From assembly GCA_963422705.1 (NCBI GenBank), contig OY730443.1, forward strand, positions 2,666,001 through 2,730,000: a stretch of DNA of 64,000 bases, written 5' to 3'. The notes beneath the pieces are model-generated. The model was not told the origin of the DNA and ran no database searches. It saw nothing but the letters and a program-made list of their open reading frames with translations. Of this stretch, positions 1 through 8,477 are shown piece by piece; position 1 is the first letter of the stretch, and each line of letters starts with the position of its first letter. This DNA comes from G963422705 sp963422705 (GTDB taxonomy: Bacteria; Poribacteria; WGA-4E; WGA-3G). Made by a program: the position numbers and the translations under genes.

Positions 1-1
1 C

Positions 2-637
2 ACCGGTATTAACCAAAAAGAGATTCAATACGCTAGGGAGCTCGGATATGTGATTAAGCTAATCGCGATTGCGAAACTCACCCCGGATGCCCGTGTAGAG
101 GCGCGTGTGCATCCCACCCTTTTGCCAGAACGGAGTTTGCTGGCGAATGTTGGCGGTGCCTTTAACGCGGTATGTGTGATTGGGGATGCTGTTGGGCCCA
201 CCCTCTTTTATGGACAGGGCGCAGGTGAAATGCCGACAGCAAGCGCTGTCGTTGCTGATATTATCGATGCTGCCAAATCCGTAAAACAAGGCAGTCCATC
301 GTCTATCTCCCACGCCTGGCTCGCGGGGGCGCAGACTGAAGCTGAAGCGGTTGTTTGTCCGATGGACGATATTGAGACTCGCTATTACCTCCGTTTTGTC
401 GTTATCGACAGGCCAGGCGTTTTAGCAAAAATAGGGACAATCCTAGGTAACTGCAATATCAGCATTGCCTCTGTTATACAAAAAGAACCCCATGCCACCG
501 ATACCGTGTCGCTCGTCATGCTGACACATAAAGCACGCGAAAAAAATATGAAAACCGCGCTCGCGCAAATTTATACCCTTGAAGACGTTAAAGGTAATGC
601 ACAACTCATTAGGATTGAAGAGGAAGTCGCTTTTTAA
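2..637 (+). CDS. hom: Homoserine dehydrogenase, C-terminal part (5' end outside window)
   Basis: Homoserine dehydrogenase reduces aspartate semialdehyde to homoserine, the branch point to threonine and methionine. The reading frame is open from base 2; its first visible residues (TGINQKEIQYARELGYVIKL) match the family's conserved stretch in the catalytic domain, so the GTG at base 50 is internal and the gene starts outside the window. The visible part ends in a regulatory ACT domain (roughly the last 85 residues, from YYLRFVVIDRPGVLAKIGTI), which in this family binds threonine for feedback inhibition. The yceD-like gene follows after 30 bases in the same direction. A homoserine-kinase-like gene lies far away at 24727-25770. 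Family assignment is confident; allosteric control is inferred from the ACT domain. Confidence 0.93.
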   Translation, partial: TGINQKEIQYARELGYVIKLIAIAKLTPDARVEARVHPTLLPERSLLANVGGAFNAVCVIGDAVGPTLFYGQGAGEMPTASAVVADIIDAAKSVKQGSPSSISHAWLAGAQTEAEAVVCPMDDIETRYYLRFVVIDRPGVLAKIGTILGNCNISIASVIQKEPHATDTVSLVMLTHKAREKNMKTALAQIYTLEDVKGNAQLIRIEEEVAF

Positions 638-667
638 AAGTAGCTAACTTGGGATGGAAATGAAAGT

Positions 668-1270
668 ATGAAAGACACACTCGTATTTGACCTTACGGAT
701 TTGCAATACGAGGCTTTCAAGGTTTACGAAGCAGAAGTACAAGCGAGCGAGCTCGCACTGACGTTTGAGGATGCAGAATTTATTTTGCCCCTCGCCTGTA
801 CCATCCGCTTATTTCGCCAAGACGCCAATAATATTTATGTCACAGGTGAAGTTACCTCGAACCTCGTCGTTGAATGCCGACGATGTCTAAACCAATTTGA
901 GATGGGTATTGCCGCAACGGTTGAATTACTGTTCTGTCCAATTGAAAAAAAATCACAGTCCAAGAGTGGAGCCGACAAGTCCTTGAAAAGTATTGAGGAA
1001 CTCTTCCAGAGTGAGGAGCGCTACTACGATAGCCATACCTTGGAATTGAACGAGGATGTCCGGCAAGCACTTGTACTTGAGGTACCGGCGTGGCCACTGT
1101 GTTCCGAAACGTGCCAAGGGCTATGTGAGCAGTGTGGAACTCAACTCAATCATGAAAGTTGTTCTTGTGATATCACAGAACATGTTGACACGACATCACA
1201 GCCGCACGCGTCAAACCCGTTTTCTGTGCTGTCACCCATGCTGTCTGAGAGTAACCATAGGGACGAGTAA
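668..1270 (+). CDS. YceD/DUF177 family protein
   Basis: A 200-residue protein of the YceD (DUF177) family, which lies directly upstream of rpmF in very many bacteria and in E. coli and plants is linked to 23S rRNA accumulation. Visible features are the family's CRRC motif (about residues 73-76, in VVECRRCLNQFE), an acidic middle and a C-terminal cysteine cluster (CSETCQGLCEQCG and CSC) that could bind a metal. It is somewhat longer than usual because of a polar C-terminal tail of about 25 residues. Position immediately before rpmF supports the call strongly. The molecular activity is not established, so the ribosome role is taken from family knowledge. Confidence 0.85.
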   Translation: MKDTLVFDLTDLQYEAFKVYEAEVQASELALTFEDAEFILPLACTIRLFRQDANNIYVTGEVTSNLVVECRRCLNQFEMGIAATVELLFCPIEKKSQSKSGADKSLKSIEELFQSEERYYDSHTLELNEDVRQALVLEVPAWPLCSETCQGLCEQCGTQLNHESCSCDITEHVDTTSQPHASNPFSVLSPMLSESNHRDE

Positions 1271-1391
1271 CACGATGGGCTATTCACGCCACATCGCCTC
1301 ATTGCCTGTAAAAAAACGGGTGGGCAGCGTTTAGATAAGCGAAACCACCCTTACCGGGAAAGTTACCTACTTTCCCCAGGAGTATAGTCAC

Positions 1392-1577
1392 ATGGCGCAT
1401 CCCAAACGGAGAACGTCAAAATCAAAAAAAAGAATGCGGAGAAGCCACCAGGCACTCTATGAAAAAACAGTTAACGTTTGCTCATATTGCGGGGAAATGA
1501 TGATTGCACATCGAGTCTGTTCCAAGTGTGGATATTACAACGGAAGGCCCGTTATAAAATCCAGTGAGAATACTTAA
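1392..1577 (+). CDS. rpmF: 50S ribosomal protein L32
   Basis: Encodes a 61-residue bL32, a small zinc-ribbon protein of the large ribosomal subunit. The N-terminus MAHPKRRTSKSKKRMRRSH is the classic basic L32 signature, and two CxxC pairs (CSYCGE and CSKCGY) form the zinc ribbon, so this is the zinc-binding C+ form. Its stop codon TAA overlaps the ribosome-binding site AAGGAGG of the next gene, fabH, so the two are probably transcribed together and translationally coupled. The order yceD-rpmF-fab is widely conserved and links ribosome production to lipid synthesis; plsX, which usually sits between rpmF and fabH, is absent. Confidence 0.97.
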   Translation: MAHPKRRTSKSKKRMRRSHQALYEKTVNVCSYCGEMMIAHRVCSKCGYYNGRPVIKSSENT

Positions 1578-1587
1578 GGAGGCCCGG

Positions 1588-2628
1588 GTGAAATCACAAA
1601 CCGGCGTTGGCCCCGAAGGCGTGAGAAACCATCCTCAACAACCACGATATGCAACCATTACTGGAACCGGTGCTTACCTTCCGGAAAAAATTTTAACAAA
1701 TTTTGAACTCGAGAAAATCATCGATACCAGCGATGAATGGATTCGTCAGCGCACCGGAATTATAGAGCGCCGCATCGCGAACAACGGCACCGCCACTTCA
1801 GATCTCAGTGTAAAAGCGGCTGCCCGTGCCATTGAAATTGCTGGTGTCAATCCCGCTGAGATTGAGATGGTGCTCGTCGCAACTGTAACGCCCGATACCT
1901 TTTTCCCCGCTACTGCTTGTTACGTTCAGAAAGGTATTGGGGCAAAGAATGCATCGGCAATGGACATCTCTGCCGCATGTTCAGGCTTCCTTTATGGACT
2001 GGACATCGCAAATGGCTTGATTAAATCCGGACAATATGATACCATTCTTGTGGTTGGAGGAGAAGTTTTTAACAATATTATTGACTGGAACGATAGAAGT
2101 ACCTGCGTCCTCTTTGGGGACGGTGCCGGCGCCGCTATCGTACAAGCCACGGAAGAAACAAAAGGGATACTCGCATCTTACATCGGCTCTGATGGAGACT
2201 ATGCAGATATTAACCTACTAGGCGTCCCAGCGGGTGGCTCAAGAATGCCACTCACAGCTGAAGGAATTGAGCAGAAATTGAACAAACTTCAGATGAATGG
2301 GCGAGAGGTTTTCAAACTCGGTGTAAGATTGATGCCCGAAGCGGCGCAGCGAGTACTACGACAAGCCGGCGTGACTGTGGAAGAAATCGACTTGTTGATA
2401 CCCCATCAGGCAAATTTACGCATCATTGAAGCCGTAGGTGACAGACTCGGTATTGCGCGAGAAAAAGTCTATATCAACGTCGAAAAATATGGAAATACTT
2501 CTGCCGCAACCGTTATAATCGCACTCGATGAAGCAATTCGTGAAGGACGCGCAAAACCCGGCCATCTCGTCCTACTCGTCACTTTCGGAGCAGGTGTCAC
2601 GTGGGGAAGTACACTGCTACGTTTGTAA
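1588..2628 (+). CDS. fabH: 3-oxoacyl-ACP synthase III (KAS III)
   Basis: FabH starts fatty-acid synthesis by condensing acetyl-CoA with malonyl-ACP. Cys131 (ISAACSGFLYGL), His273 (IPHQANLRII) and Asn303 (KYGNTSAA) form the expected Cys-His-Asn catalytic triad. I place the start at the GTG at 1588 because AAGGAGG at 1576-1582 sits 5 bases upstream; an earlier in-frame GTG at 1564 lies inside rpmF and has no such site. Even so the protein (346 residues) has about 20 extra N-terminal residues compared with E. coli FabH. It is first in a fabH-fabD-fabG-acpP-fabF series. The call is firm; whether it prefers acetyl-CoA or branched primers cannot be read from the sequence. Confidence 0.96.
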   Translation: MKSQTGVGPEGVRNHPQQPRYATITGTGAYLPEKILTNFELEKIIDTSDEWIRQRTGIIERRIANNGTATSDLSVKAAARAIEIAGVNPAEIEMVLVATVTPDTFFPATACYVQKGIGAKNASAMDISAACSGFLYGLDIANGLIKSGQYDTILVVGGEVFNNIIDWNDRSTCVLFGDGAGAAIVQATEETKGILASYIGSDGDYADINLLGVPAGGSRMPLTAEGIEQKLNKLQMNGREVFKLGVRLMPEAAQRVLRQAGVTVEEIDLLIPHQANLRIIEAVGDRLGIAREKVYINVEKYGNTSAATVIIALDEAIREGRAKPGHLVLLVTFGAGVTWGSTLLRL

Positions 2629-2635
2629 TTAGAAA

Positions 2636-3565
2636 ATGAAGCAACCCGCTGCATTTATTTTTCCAGGACAAGGTTCACAGAAAGTCGGAATGGGGGCACA
2701 ACTCGTCGACAAGTATCCAATCGCACGCAACGTTTTCGATGAAGCGGATGCGCTCTTGCGACACCCCTTGAGCACCCTCTGTTTTCACGGGCCAGAAGAG
2801 AACCTAAAGCAGACGGAGAATACGCAACTCGCTATTCTTACCTGCAGCATCGCGACATTACGAGTCATGAATCAATTCGGTATCTCACCCGACGCTGTGG
2901 CAGGACATAGTTTAGGTGAATATTCCGCACTCGTTGCAGCCGGGGTTATTGAGTTTCCAGATGCGTTAAGGTTGGTACGCGCTCGCGCACAAGCCATGGC
3001 TGAAGCTGAAAAAAAACAGAGTGGTTACATGGCAGCCATTCTTGGCATGGAAGTGGAAAAACTCCAAATTTTGTGTAATCAGGTTAAAGGTATCGTAACT
3101 ATCGCCAATTACAACTGCCCAGGACAGTTGGTGATTTCCGGTGAAGTTGGGCCTGTCACCGAGGTTATCGATTTAGCCACGGCTGAGATTGGGGCAAGAC
3201 GTTGTCGCCTCCTTCCCGTAAGTGGCGCATTTCACTCACCCTTGATGGAATACGCACAGAAACAATTCGAACCGATACTCGGCACAGTGAGATTGCAGCC
3301 GCCACAGCTAAATGTCGCAATGAACGTGACAGGTGAATTTGTTTCGGATACTCAGGAGATACGGCAACTCCTGTTTCGACAGATAACTGCACCAGTCCAC
3401 TGGAAAAAATGTTTACAGACTATTGCCAAAACAGGCATCTCACATTTTGTGGAGGTGGGCCCCGGTAAAGTACTGTCCGGCCTAGTCAAACGCACACTCC
3501 GTAGAAGCACGGCAATGAATATTGAAGATGTTAAAAGCCTCCAAGCGGGAATCGATTCTCTGTAA
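2636..3565 (+). CDS. fabD: Malonyl-CoA:ACP transacylase
   Basis: FabD loads malonyl groups from CoA onto acyl carrier protein for the elongation cycle. The 309-residue protein has the N-terminal GQGSQ motif and the nucleophile elbow GHSLGEYSAL with catalytic Ser92; the later AFHSPLM segment supplies the active-site histidine. Length is typical. It starts only 8 bases after the fabH stop and has no strong ribosome-binding site of its own, so translation probably depends on re-initiation after fabH. Function is assigned with high confidence. Confidence 0.96.
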   Translation: MKQPAAFIFPGQGSQKVGMGAQLVDKYPIARNVFDEADALLRHPLSTLCFHGPEENLKQTENTQLAILTCSIATLRVMNQFGISPDAVAGHSLGEYSALVAAGVIEFPDALRLVRARAQAMAEAEKKQSGYMAAILGMEVEKLQILCNQVKGIVTIANYNCPGQLVISGEVGPVTEVIDLATAEIGARRCRLLPVSGAFHSPLMEYAQKQFEPILGTVRLQPPQLNVAMNVTGEFVSDTQEIRQLLFRQITAPVHWKKCLQTIAKTGISHFVEVGPGKVLSGLVKRTLRRSTAMNIEDVKSLQAGIDSL

Positions 3566-3677
3566 TTGAGATGTGGAACATCTGCCTAAAGTGCTCTTGG
3601 CAAACTTGATAAAGGTAGAAAGCAACAGGCTTGCCATTGTTGTTTCAGGCCAAAATGAACGCTTAGGAAAATAAAAA

Positions 3678-4415
3678 ATGCTTAATGGAAAAATAGCAAT
3701 TGTCACGGGGGCCTCGCGCGGGATTGGGGCAGCAATTGCCCGTAACCTTTGCGAAGCCGGCGCAACTGTTGTTCTCTGCTCACGTTCCGAAAACGCAATC
3801 TCAGAAATCGCCGATATCTTGAATAGCGAAGGCCACAATGCGCTTCCTATCCGAACAGATATTTCGCAAAAAGCAGATGTAGAGACACTTATTAAACAGA
3901 CGCTAGAACGTTTCTCCGCAATCGATATTCTTGTCAATAACGCGGGAATTACACGCGACACACTGCTCATGCGACTTAAAGATGAGGAATGGGACGACGT
4001 TTTACAGACAAATCTCACCGGAACGATGTATTGCACGCGCGCGGTGTTAAGGACTATGATACGCCAGAGAAGCGGACGCATTATCAACATGTCGTCCGTG
4101 GTGGGAATAACAGGAAACGCTGGACAATCCAATTACGCAGCTGCGAAAGCCGGTATCATCGGATTCACAAAAGCAACTGCAAAGGAGGTGGGAATACGCG
4201 GCATTACCGTGAACGCCATCGCCCCCGGCTTTATTCAAACGGACATGACAGCGAAAATCCCACAACAGCATCAGAAGCAATTGCTTGAACTAATCCCGTT
4301 ACGGGAATTTGGTACCCCAGGAGATATCGCAGGCACCGTCTGCTTTTTGGCATCCGATGCCGCACGCTATATCACCGGTCAAACCCTGCAGGTTGACGGT
4401 GGAATGGTGATGTAA
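3678..4415 (+). CDS. fabG: 3-oxoacyl-ACP reductase
   Basis: FabG is the NADPH-dependent reductase of the fatty-acid elongation cycle, a short-chain dehydrogenase. The 245-residue protein shows the cofactor motif TGASRGIG (residues 10-17), NNAG (87-90) and the catalytic Ser140, Tyr153 and Lys157 (SNYAAAK), with the C-terminal VDGGMVM typical of FabG. A 112-base gap without an obvious promoter separates it from fabD, and AGGAAAA lies before the start. Because SDR proteins are numerous, the FabG identity rests on both the motifs and the position between fabD and acpP. Confidence 0.95.
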   Translation: MLNGKIAIVTGASRGIGAAIARNLCEAGATVVLCSRSENAISEIADILNSEGHNALPIRTDISQKADVETLIKQTLERFSAIDILVNNAGITRDTLLMRLKDEEWDDVLQTNLTGTMYCTRAVLRTMIRQRSGRIINMSSVVGITGNAGQSNYAAAKAGIIGFTKATAKEVGIRGITVNAIAPGFIQTDMTAKIPQQHQKQLLELIPLREFGTPGDIAGTVCFLASDAARYITGQTLQVDGGMVM

Positions 4416-4510
4416 CCTACACGATTTATTTAACACGAGGGCACTGCCGTTTTTTAACAACGCAGGCACTCAATGACTGAACTTTAAGAGAGGAGATAAG
4501 AGAAACCATC

Positions 4511-4744
4511 ATGCCAGACAATCAAGAACGCCTTATTGACATTATCGCGAACCAACTCGGAGTTGAACCTGATAATGTCACCTCTGACGCTTCCTTCATG
4601 GAAGACCTCGGGGCTGATTCCCTGGATCAAGTTGAACTCGTTATGGCCCTTGAAGAGGAGTTTGACCTGGAAATTCCTGATAGTGATGCCGAAAAAATGC
4701 AGACTGTCCAAGATGCTATCAATTACTTGGACGAACATGTATAG
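4511..4744 (+). CDS. acpP: Acyl carrier protein
   Basis: A 77-residue acidic acyl carrier protein that carries growing acyl chains on a phosphopantetheine arm. The attachment site is Ser37 in GADSLDQVELVMALEEEFD, the near-universal ACP signature. A strong ribosome-binding site (GAGAGGAGA) precedes the ATG, in keeping with the high expression usual for ACP. It lies between fabG and fabF as in most bacteria. Two hairpins downstream (4781-4808 and 4847-4873) could separate its expression from fabF. Confidence 0.97.
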   Translation: MPDNQERLIDIIANQLGVEPDNVTSDASFMEDLGADSLDQVELVMALEEEFDLEIPDSDAEKMQTVQDAINYLDEHV

Positions 4745-4780
4745 GCACATCCCAAACAACCACATGGCCAAAATCGCGCG

Positions 4781-4808
4781 GGTGTGAGTGCACACGCAAC
4801 GTCACACC
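4781..4808 (+). other. Hairpin after acpP
   Basis: Inverted repeat GGTGTGA (4781-4787) and TCACACC (4802-4808) with a 14-base loop, 36 bases after the acpP stop. There is no T-run, so it is not a classical terminator; it could stabilise the 3' end of acpP mRNA. Only the base pairing is observed. Confidence 0.4.
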
Positions 4809-4846
4809 TGCCTGGCCTTAACCCGCTAGTCAACGAAGAACCGCTG

Positions 4847-4873
4847 GTAGACGCGCGAATACAGGGCGTCTAC
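4847..4873 (+). other. Hairpin before fabF
   Basis: Perfect 8-bp stem GTAGACGC (4847-4854) and GCGTCTAC (4866-4873) with an 11-base loop, ending about 12 bases before the fabF ribosome-binding site. It could affect processing or the relative expression of acpP and fabF. The function is inferred. Confidence 0.4.
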
Positions 4874-4901
4874 TGACATACACGAAAAAAGGATTGGGCT
4901 C

Positions 4902-6134
4902 GTGGAGCGTGTAGCTATTACAGGAATCGGCGTTATCAATGCGATAGGCAACACCAAAGATGAATACTGGGATGCGCTTGCTGCCGGTAAAAACGGAATC
5001 GGACCTTTAACCTATTTTGATGCCACCGATTTCCGTACCCAAATCGCGGGAGAGGTTAAGAATTTCCAACCGGAAGCCTATCTTGATAGGAAAGCTGCAT
5101 CACGCTTCCCGCTTTTTATTCAATATGCGCTCGTGGCAGCGATGATGGCACACGAAGATTCTGGTTTGGAACTGAGTACCGTAGAACCGTACCGGGCCGG
5201 GGTTCAAATTGGCTCCGGTGTCGGGGGCATTGGTGTGCTCGAAGAAAACGCCAAAGCCTTGGAAAACAAGGGGCCGAAACGTGTCAGCCCTTTTCTTGTG
5301 CCATATATGATTATTAATATGGCGGCCGGGCAAATTTCTATCCATTTTAGCCTGAAAGGCCCCAACTCCTCCTCGGTTACCGCCTGTGCAACCGCCAATC
5401 ATTCCATTGCGGAATCGTTCCGGCTGATTCAGCGTGGGGACGCCGATGTGATGTTCACCGGGGGAACAGAATCCGCCATCACACCGCTCGCTTTCGCTGG
5501 ATTCTGTTCAATGCGCGCGATGTCGGCGCGAAACCATGAACCCGAACGGGCATCCAGACCGTTTAACAAAGACCGGGACGGTTTTGTGATGGGGGACGGG
5601 GCAGGCATCCTCATCCTTGAATCCCTGACGCATGCGAAAAAACGGGGTGCGTCGATTTATGCTGAAGTGTTAGGGTTCGGTATGACCTCGGATGCACACG
5701 ATATGGTGAGCCCGCCGGAAAATGGGGAAGGCGCCGCGAAAGCCATGGAATTCGCACTGAAGGACGCGCAGCTCTCAGTAGATGATGTTGACTATATCAA
5801 CGCGCACGGGACGTCAACGCCTATCGGAGATGTTGCTGAAACCAACGCCATTAAAACGCTATTTGGGGCGCGCGCCTACAAAATTCCGGTCAGCTCCACA
5901 AAATCTATGATTGGGCATCTACTCGGCGCAGCCGGCGCCGTTGAACTTATCGCTTGCTTAGGGGCAATGGAGAGAGACTGTCTCCCCCCAACTCTCAATT
6001 ATGAAACGCCGGATGAAAAATGTGACTTAGATTACGTCCCGAACCAGAGCCGCTATGGAAAGGTTAATATCGCACTTTCCAACGCGTTCGGATTTGGAGG
6101 ACATAACACCTCTATCGCCATTCGGAAATTTTAA
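4902..6134 (+). CDS. fabF: 3-oxoacyl-ACP synthase II (KAS II)
   Basis: FabF catalyses the elongation condensation of acyl-ACP with malonyl-ACP. The 410-residue thiolase-fold protein has the catalytic Cys162 (TACATANHSIAE), His302 (NAHGTSTPIGD), Lys334 and His339 (TKSMIGHLLGAAGA), which is the complete KAS I/II active site. The start is a GTG preceded by AAAAAAGGA. The gene is the last of the fab block; a 157-base gap with two hairpins separates it from acpP. FabF rather than FabB is favoured by the position after acpP and by the length. Confidence 0.96.
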   Translation: MERVAITGIGVINAIGNTKDEYWDALAAGKNGIGPLTYFDATDFRTQIAGEVKNFQPEAYLDRKAASRFPLFIQYALVAAMMAHEDSGLELSTVEPYRAGVQIGSGVGGIGVLEENAKALENKGPKRVSPFLVPYMIINMAAGQISIHFSLKGPNSSSVTACATANHSIAESFRLIQRGDADVMFTGGTESAITPLAFAGFCSMRAMSARNHEPERASRPFNKDRDGFVMGDGAGILILESLTHAKKRGASIYAEVLGFGMTSDAHDMVSPPENGEGAAKAMEFALKDAQLSVDDVDYINAHGTSTPIGDVAETNAIKTLFGARAYKIPVSSTKSMIGHLLGAAGAVELIACLGAMERDCLPPTLNYETPDEKCDLDYVPNQSRYGKVNIALSNAFGFGGHNTSIAIRKF

Positions 6135-6256
6135 TTACGTCCCTCCAAATGATTAACCTTGAGGGCTACCGCGGCACCATCGCATACGCAAGCTTCTTAC
6201 CCCACTTATCCAACCACGATTAAACGGTAAATTCCTTGCCAGGGGCGATTTTCGTT

Positions 6257-6772
6257 ATGCATACAGCATACATCGGATTCGGCAGTAACATCGGCAACAG
6301 GCTCATGTATATCCATAATGCTATCCGCTGTCTCGCGGAAACTGAGGGCGTTACTTTGCAAAAAGTGTCCTCGCTCTATGAAACGGCGCCTATTGGCTAT
6401 GAACCGCAGCCCCACTTTCTGAATGGTGTGGCCGCCATCCGAACGCGCCTCACCCCTCAAAACGTGCTGCACACTTTGAAAAGTATTGAAACCAAAGTCG
6501 GTAGACAGACTCGCCGCCGTTGGGCCCCGAGAGAAATTGACTTGGATGTCCTTCTCTACGCAGATGTCTGTTTGTGTGGGCCCGGACTGTTCATTCCGCA
6601 TCTTGAGATGCACCTACGCCGTTTTGTGCTAGTCCCTTTAGACGAAATCGCATCGGGGGTTGTGCATCCGCGCCTTGGCGTAACCGTCCACACTTTACTT
6701 CAGCAGCTCAAGGATGACACAGCCGTCAACTTAAAACAGGATTCCTCCTTTTATCACAAATACCCCAATTAA
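6257..6772 (+). CDS. folK: 2-amino-4-hydroxy-6-hydroxymethyldihydropteridine pyrophosphokinase
   Basis: FolK transfers pyrophosphate from ATP to the pterin in folate synthesis. The protein begins with the hallmark AYIGFGSNIGNR and carries the catalytic stretch RRRWAPREIDLDVLLYAD (the family's RWxPRxIDLDLL) and IPHLEMHLRRFVLVPLDEIA. I use the ATG at 6257 (171 residues), since the upstream in-frame TTG at 6236 adds residues before the conserved start of strand one. It stands alone, without other folate genes nearby, after the fab block. Confidence 0.93.
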   Translation: MHTAYIGFGSNIGNRLMYIHNAIRCLAETEGVTLQKVSSLYETAPIGYEPQPHFLNGVAAIRTRLTPQNVLHTLKSIETKVGRQTRRRWAPREIDLDVLLYADVCLCGPGLFIPHLEMHLRRFVLVPLDEIASGVVHPRLGVTVHTLLQQLKDDTAVNLKQDSSFYHKYPN

Positions 6773-6816
6773 ACTTCAACCAGCTAACCGCTCTTACATC
6801 AAAAAGGAGATAAACG

Positions 6817-7185
6817 ATGTCAAACCTTTTCTTTGCACTCGGTTCAGGTTTTAGCCTACTAGCTGTTGCTTTTGGCGCGTTTGGGGCCCACGCGCTTCGC
6901 ACAAAACTACCGGCAGAGATGCTAGACACATTTGAAGTCGCAGTTCGCTATCAGATGTACCATGGGCTCGGACTCATCGCAACTGCCTGGGCACAATCTC
7001 AATGGCAAAGTCAACTTATCATTGCATCCGGGTGGGCATTTTGCGCAGGAATTCTAGTTTTTTCCGGCAGCCTTTACGTGCTCAGTCTTACCGGCATTCG
7101 TTGGCTGGGTGCTATTACGCCACTAGGCGGCGTGGCGTTCATCGCCGGATGGATATGTTTGTTCATAGGGGCACTGCGGCACTGA
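6817..7185 (+). CDS. DUF423 family inner-membrane protein
   Basis: A 122-residue hydrophobic protein of the DUF423 (YgdD) family, function unknown. It begins with the family signature (FGAFGAHALR at about residues 20-29) and has four predicted membrane helices. AAAGGAGAT precedes the ATG, so the start is firm. It is 44 bases after folK and likely read with it. Nothing in the context suggests a role. Confidence 0.85.
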   Translation: MSNLFFALGSGFSLLAVAFGAFGAHALRTKLPAEMLDTFEVAVRYQMYHGLGLIATAWAQSQWQSQLIIASGWAFCAGILVFSGSLYVLSLTGIRWLGAITPLGGVAFIAGWICLFIGALRH

Positions 7186-7564
7186 GTTGCGCCGCTGAAA
7201 TGTCTCACCCTAGCTCAATCTAAAAAACGTTGACATCTGTACGGTTTCTTTGTAAATTAACAACGTATCATACGATTCCTTAACGCTCTAAAATTGGGTG
7301 GGGAATTCAGAACCTACATCGATGCGAAAGGGATGCTGGAACGAGAAGATAAAACTGACGACGTGGGCAACCCAGGGCCGGGAGGTAGAGAGCCAATCGC
7401 CCTTTTAATGGCCCCAGCATTCCACCTACAGCCATTGAGTCCTTGGGAAGCTCGCTAACGTGGGTATCGCTGGAAATTTGATTCTTTTCTCTACAGACGG
7501 ATAGACGGTTTTATGAAATATACCGCCGCCTGATGCAGTGGAGATGAGTGAAGATGGAGGTAAA
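7186..7564 (+). promoter_or_regulatory. Long leader with putative promoter and structured RNA
   Basis: This gene-free stretch holds a possible promoter, TTGACA (7230-7235), a 17-base spacer and TAAATT (7253-7258, 4 of 6 matches), and then a region rich in complementary segments. These are a 10-bp helix GGGATGCTGG (7330-7339) with CCAGCATTCC (7414-7423), an enclosed TGGG-CAA-CCCA hairpin (7364-7374) and a GGGC/GCCC pair (7375-7378 with 7399-7402). GGTGGGGAAT (7297-7306) can alternatively pair with ATTCCACC (7419-7426). The next gene starts at 7565 behind GGAGG. This could be a riboswitch-like or otherwise structured 5' leader; it matches no class I recognise. Confidence 0.45.
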
Positions 7565-8440
7565 ATGTTTAGTAAAATGAAGATACTTGTTACCGTCGTA
7601 GTCATCAGCATGGTTTGGAGCCCTGCTATCATTGAGGGCGCTTTTGATGTCGCGCTGCATACAGATTCACACCCCTGGGCACGCGAAGATGCAAAAGGCG
7701 CGCAAAAGGAAATCGATACACTTATCGAGTTAATCAAAGGGCAAAACCTCGAAGTCTTTGAGCCAAAGGATATTGATGGATTAGCGAATTGGGTCAAAGC
7801 ACATACCGACGGCGGAGGGAATACACTGATTTTAACGGGCATCACCCCGTCAACGATTTATCCACCTGGCAACACAAAGCCTGACGGTTCACTCTTAGAG
7901 GAATTTCTGGATGCGGGTAATACGATTTTTAATACCGGGGAATATACCTTTCATACGTCGGAAGGCCCCGCGGAAACAAACGGAGCCGCCGGCTTGCAAA
8001 ATGTCATGGATGTTCCCAACGCTTTCGTGTGGCAAGGGAAGGGCGACAATTGGCAAGCTAACCCCGTTGAGATGACACCTACACCGGACGGGGAAAAATA
8101 TGTGCCGAGCCTTAAGAAGTATAATACCTCATACCCATTCCATCTCGAAGATTACGACAAAACACCTTGGAAACTTGACATCGCGCTCGCTGAAAACAAG
8201 GACGAAGATTTGCGCGTAGAACCCGGCGTCCTTATCAACGAAGAAACTGGTGGACGACTCGGTATCTTCTTGCAAGTCTACGTCGGAGATGTCCCGCATC
8301 CAGGGGTTTCCTGGGGAGCCATTATGGGTGAATTTATCGTCAATTATTACGTACCAGAGGTGCTATCCGTCGAACCCACAGCGAAATTAACTACAATGTG
8401 GGGCACGCTGAAATTCGAACGGAACCGCACTGTCCACTAA
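7565..8440 (+). CDS. Secreted protein of unknown function with GATase-like core
   Basis: A 291-residue protein with a clear signal peptide (MFSKMKILVTVVVISMVWSP, cleaved near IEGAFD). I start it at 7565 because GGAGG (7556-7560) lies 4 bases before this ATG. The mature part alternates strands and helices, with DVALHTDSHPWAREDAKGA and NTLILTGITPSTIYPPG; this faintly resembles ThuA/class I glutamine-amidotransferase-like folds, but no catalytic Cys is visible and I do not assign an enzyme. The C-terminus (AKLTTMWGTLKF) resembles that of the next gene (GKLTTTWAKLK), which suggests a shared C-terminal tag. A long, apparently structured leader precedes it and a strong hairpin follows the stop codon. 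Confidence 0.7.
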   Translation: MFSKMKILVTVVVISMVWSPAIIEGAFDVALHTDSHPWAREDAKGAQKEIDTLIELIKGQNLEVFEPKDIDGLANWVKAHTDGGGNTLILTGITPSTIYPPGNTKPDGSLLEEFLDAGNTIFNTGEYTFHTSEGPAETNGAAGLQNVMDVPNAFVWQGKGDNWQANPVEMTPTPDGEKYVPSLKKYNTSYPFHLEDYDKTPWKLDIALAENKDEDLRVEPGVLINEETGGRLGIFLQVYVGDVPHPGVSWGAIMGEFIVNYYVPEVLSVEPTAKLTTMWGTLKFERNRTVH

Positions 8441-8447
8441 TTACAAC

Positions 8448-8477
8448 AACTGGCGCCAAATGAATTTTGCGCCAGTT
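8448..8477 (+). terminator. Strong hairpin after secreted-protein gene
   Basis: AACTGGCGC (8448-8456) pairs perfectly with GCGCCAGTT (8469-8477); the inner AAA and TTT can extend the stem toward a TGAA loop. It begins 8 bases after the stop codon at 8440. A long T-run is missing, so it may be a processing or stability hairpin rather than a fully intrinsic terminator. Confidence 0.5.

Noticed and set aside
7297..7430. Known riboswitch such as cobalamin, glycine or cyclic-di-GMP type
   Set aside because: None of the conserved sequence boxes of these classes is present; kept only as an unclassified structured leader.
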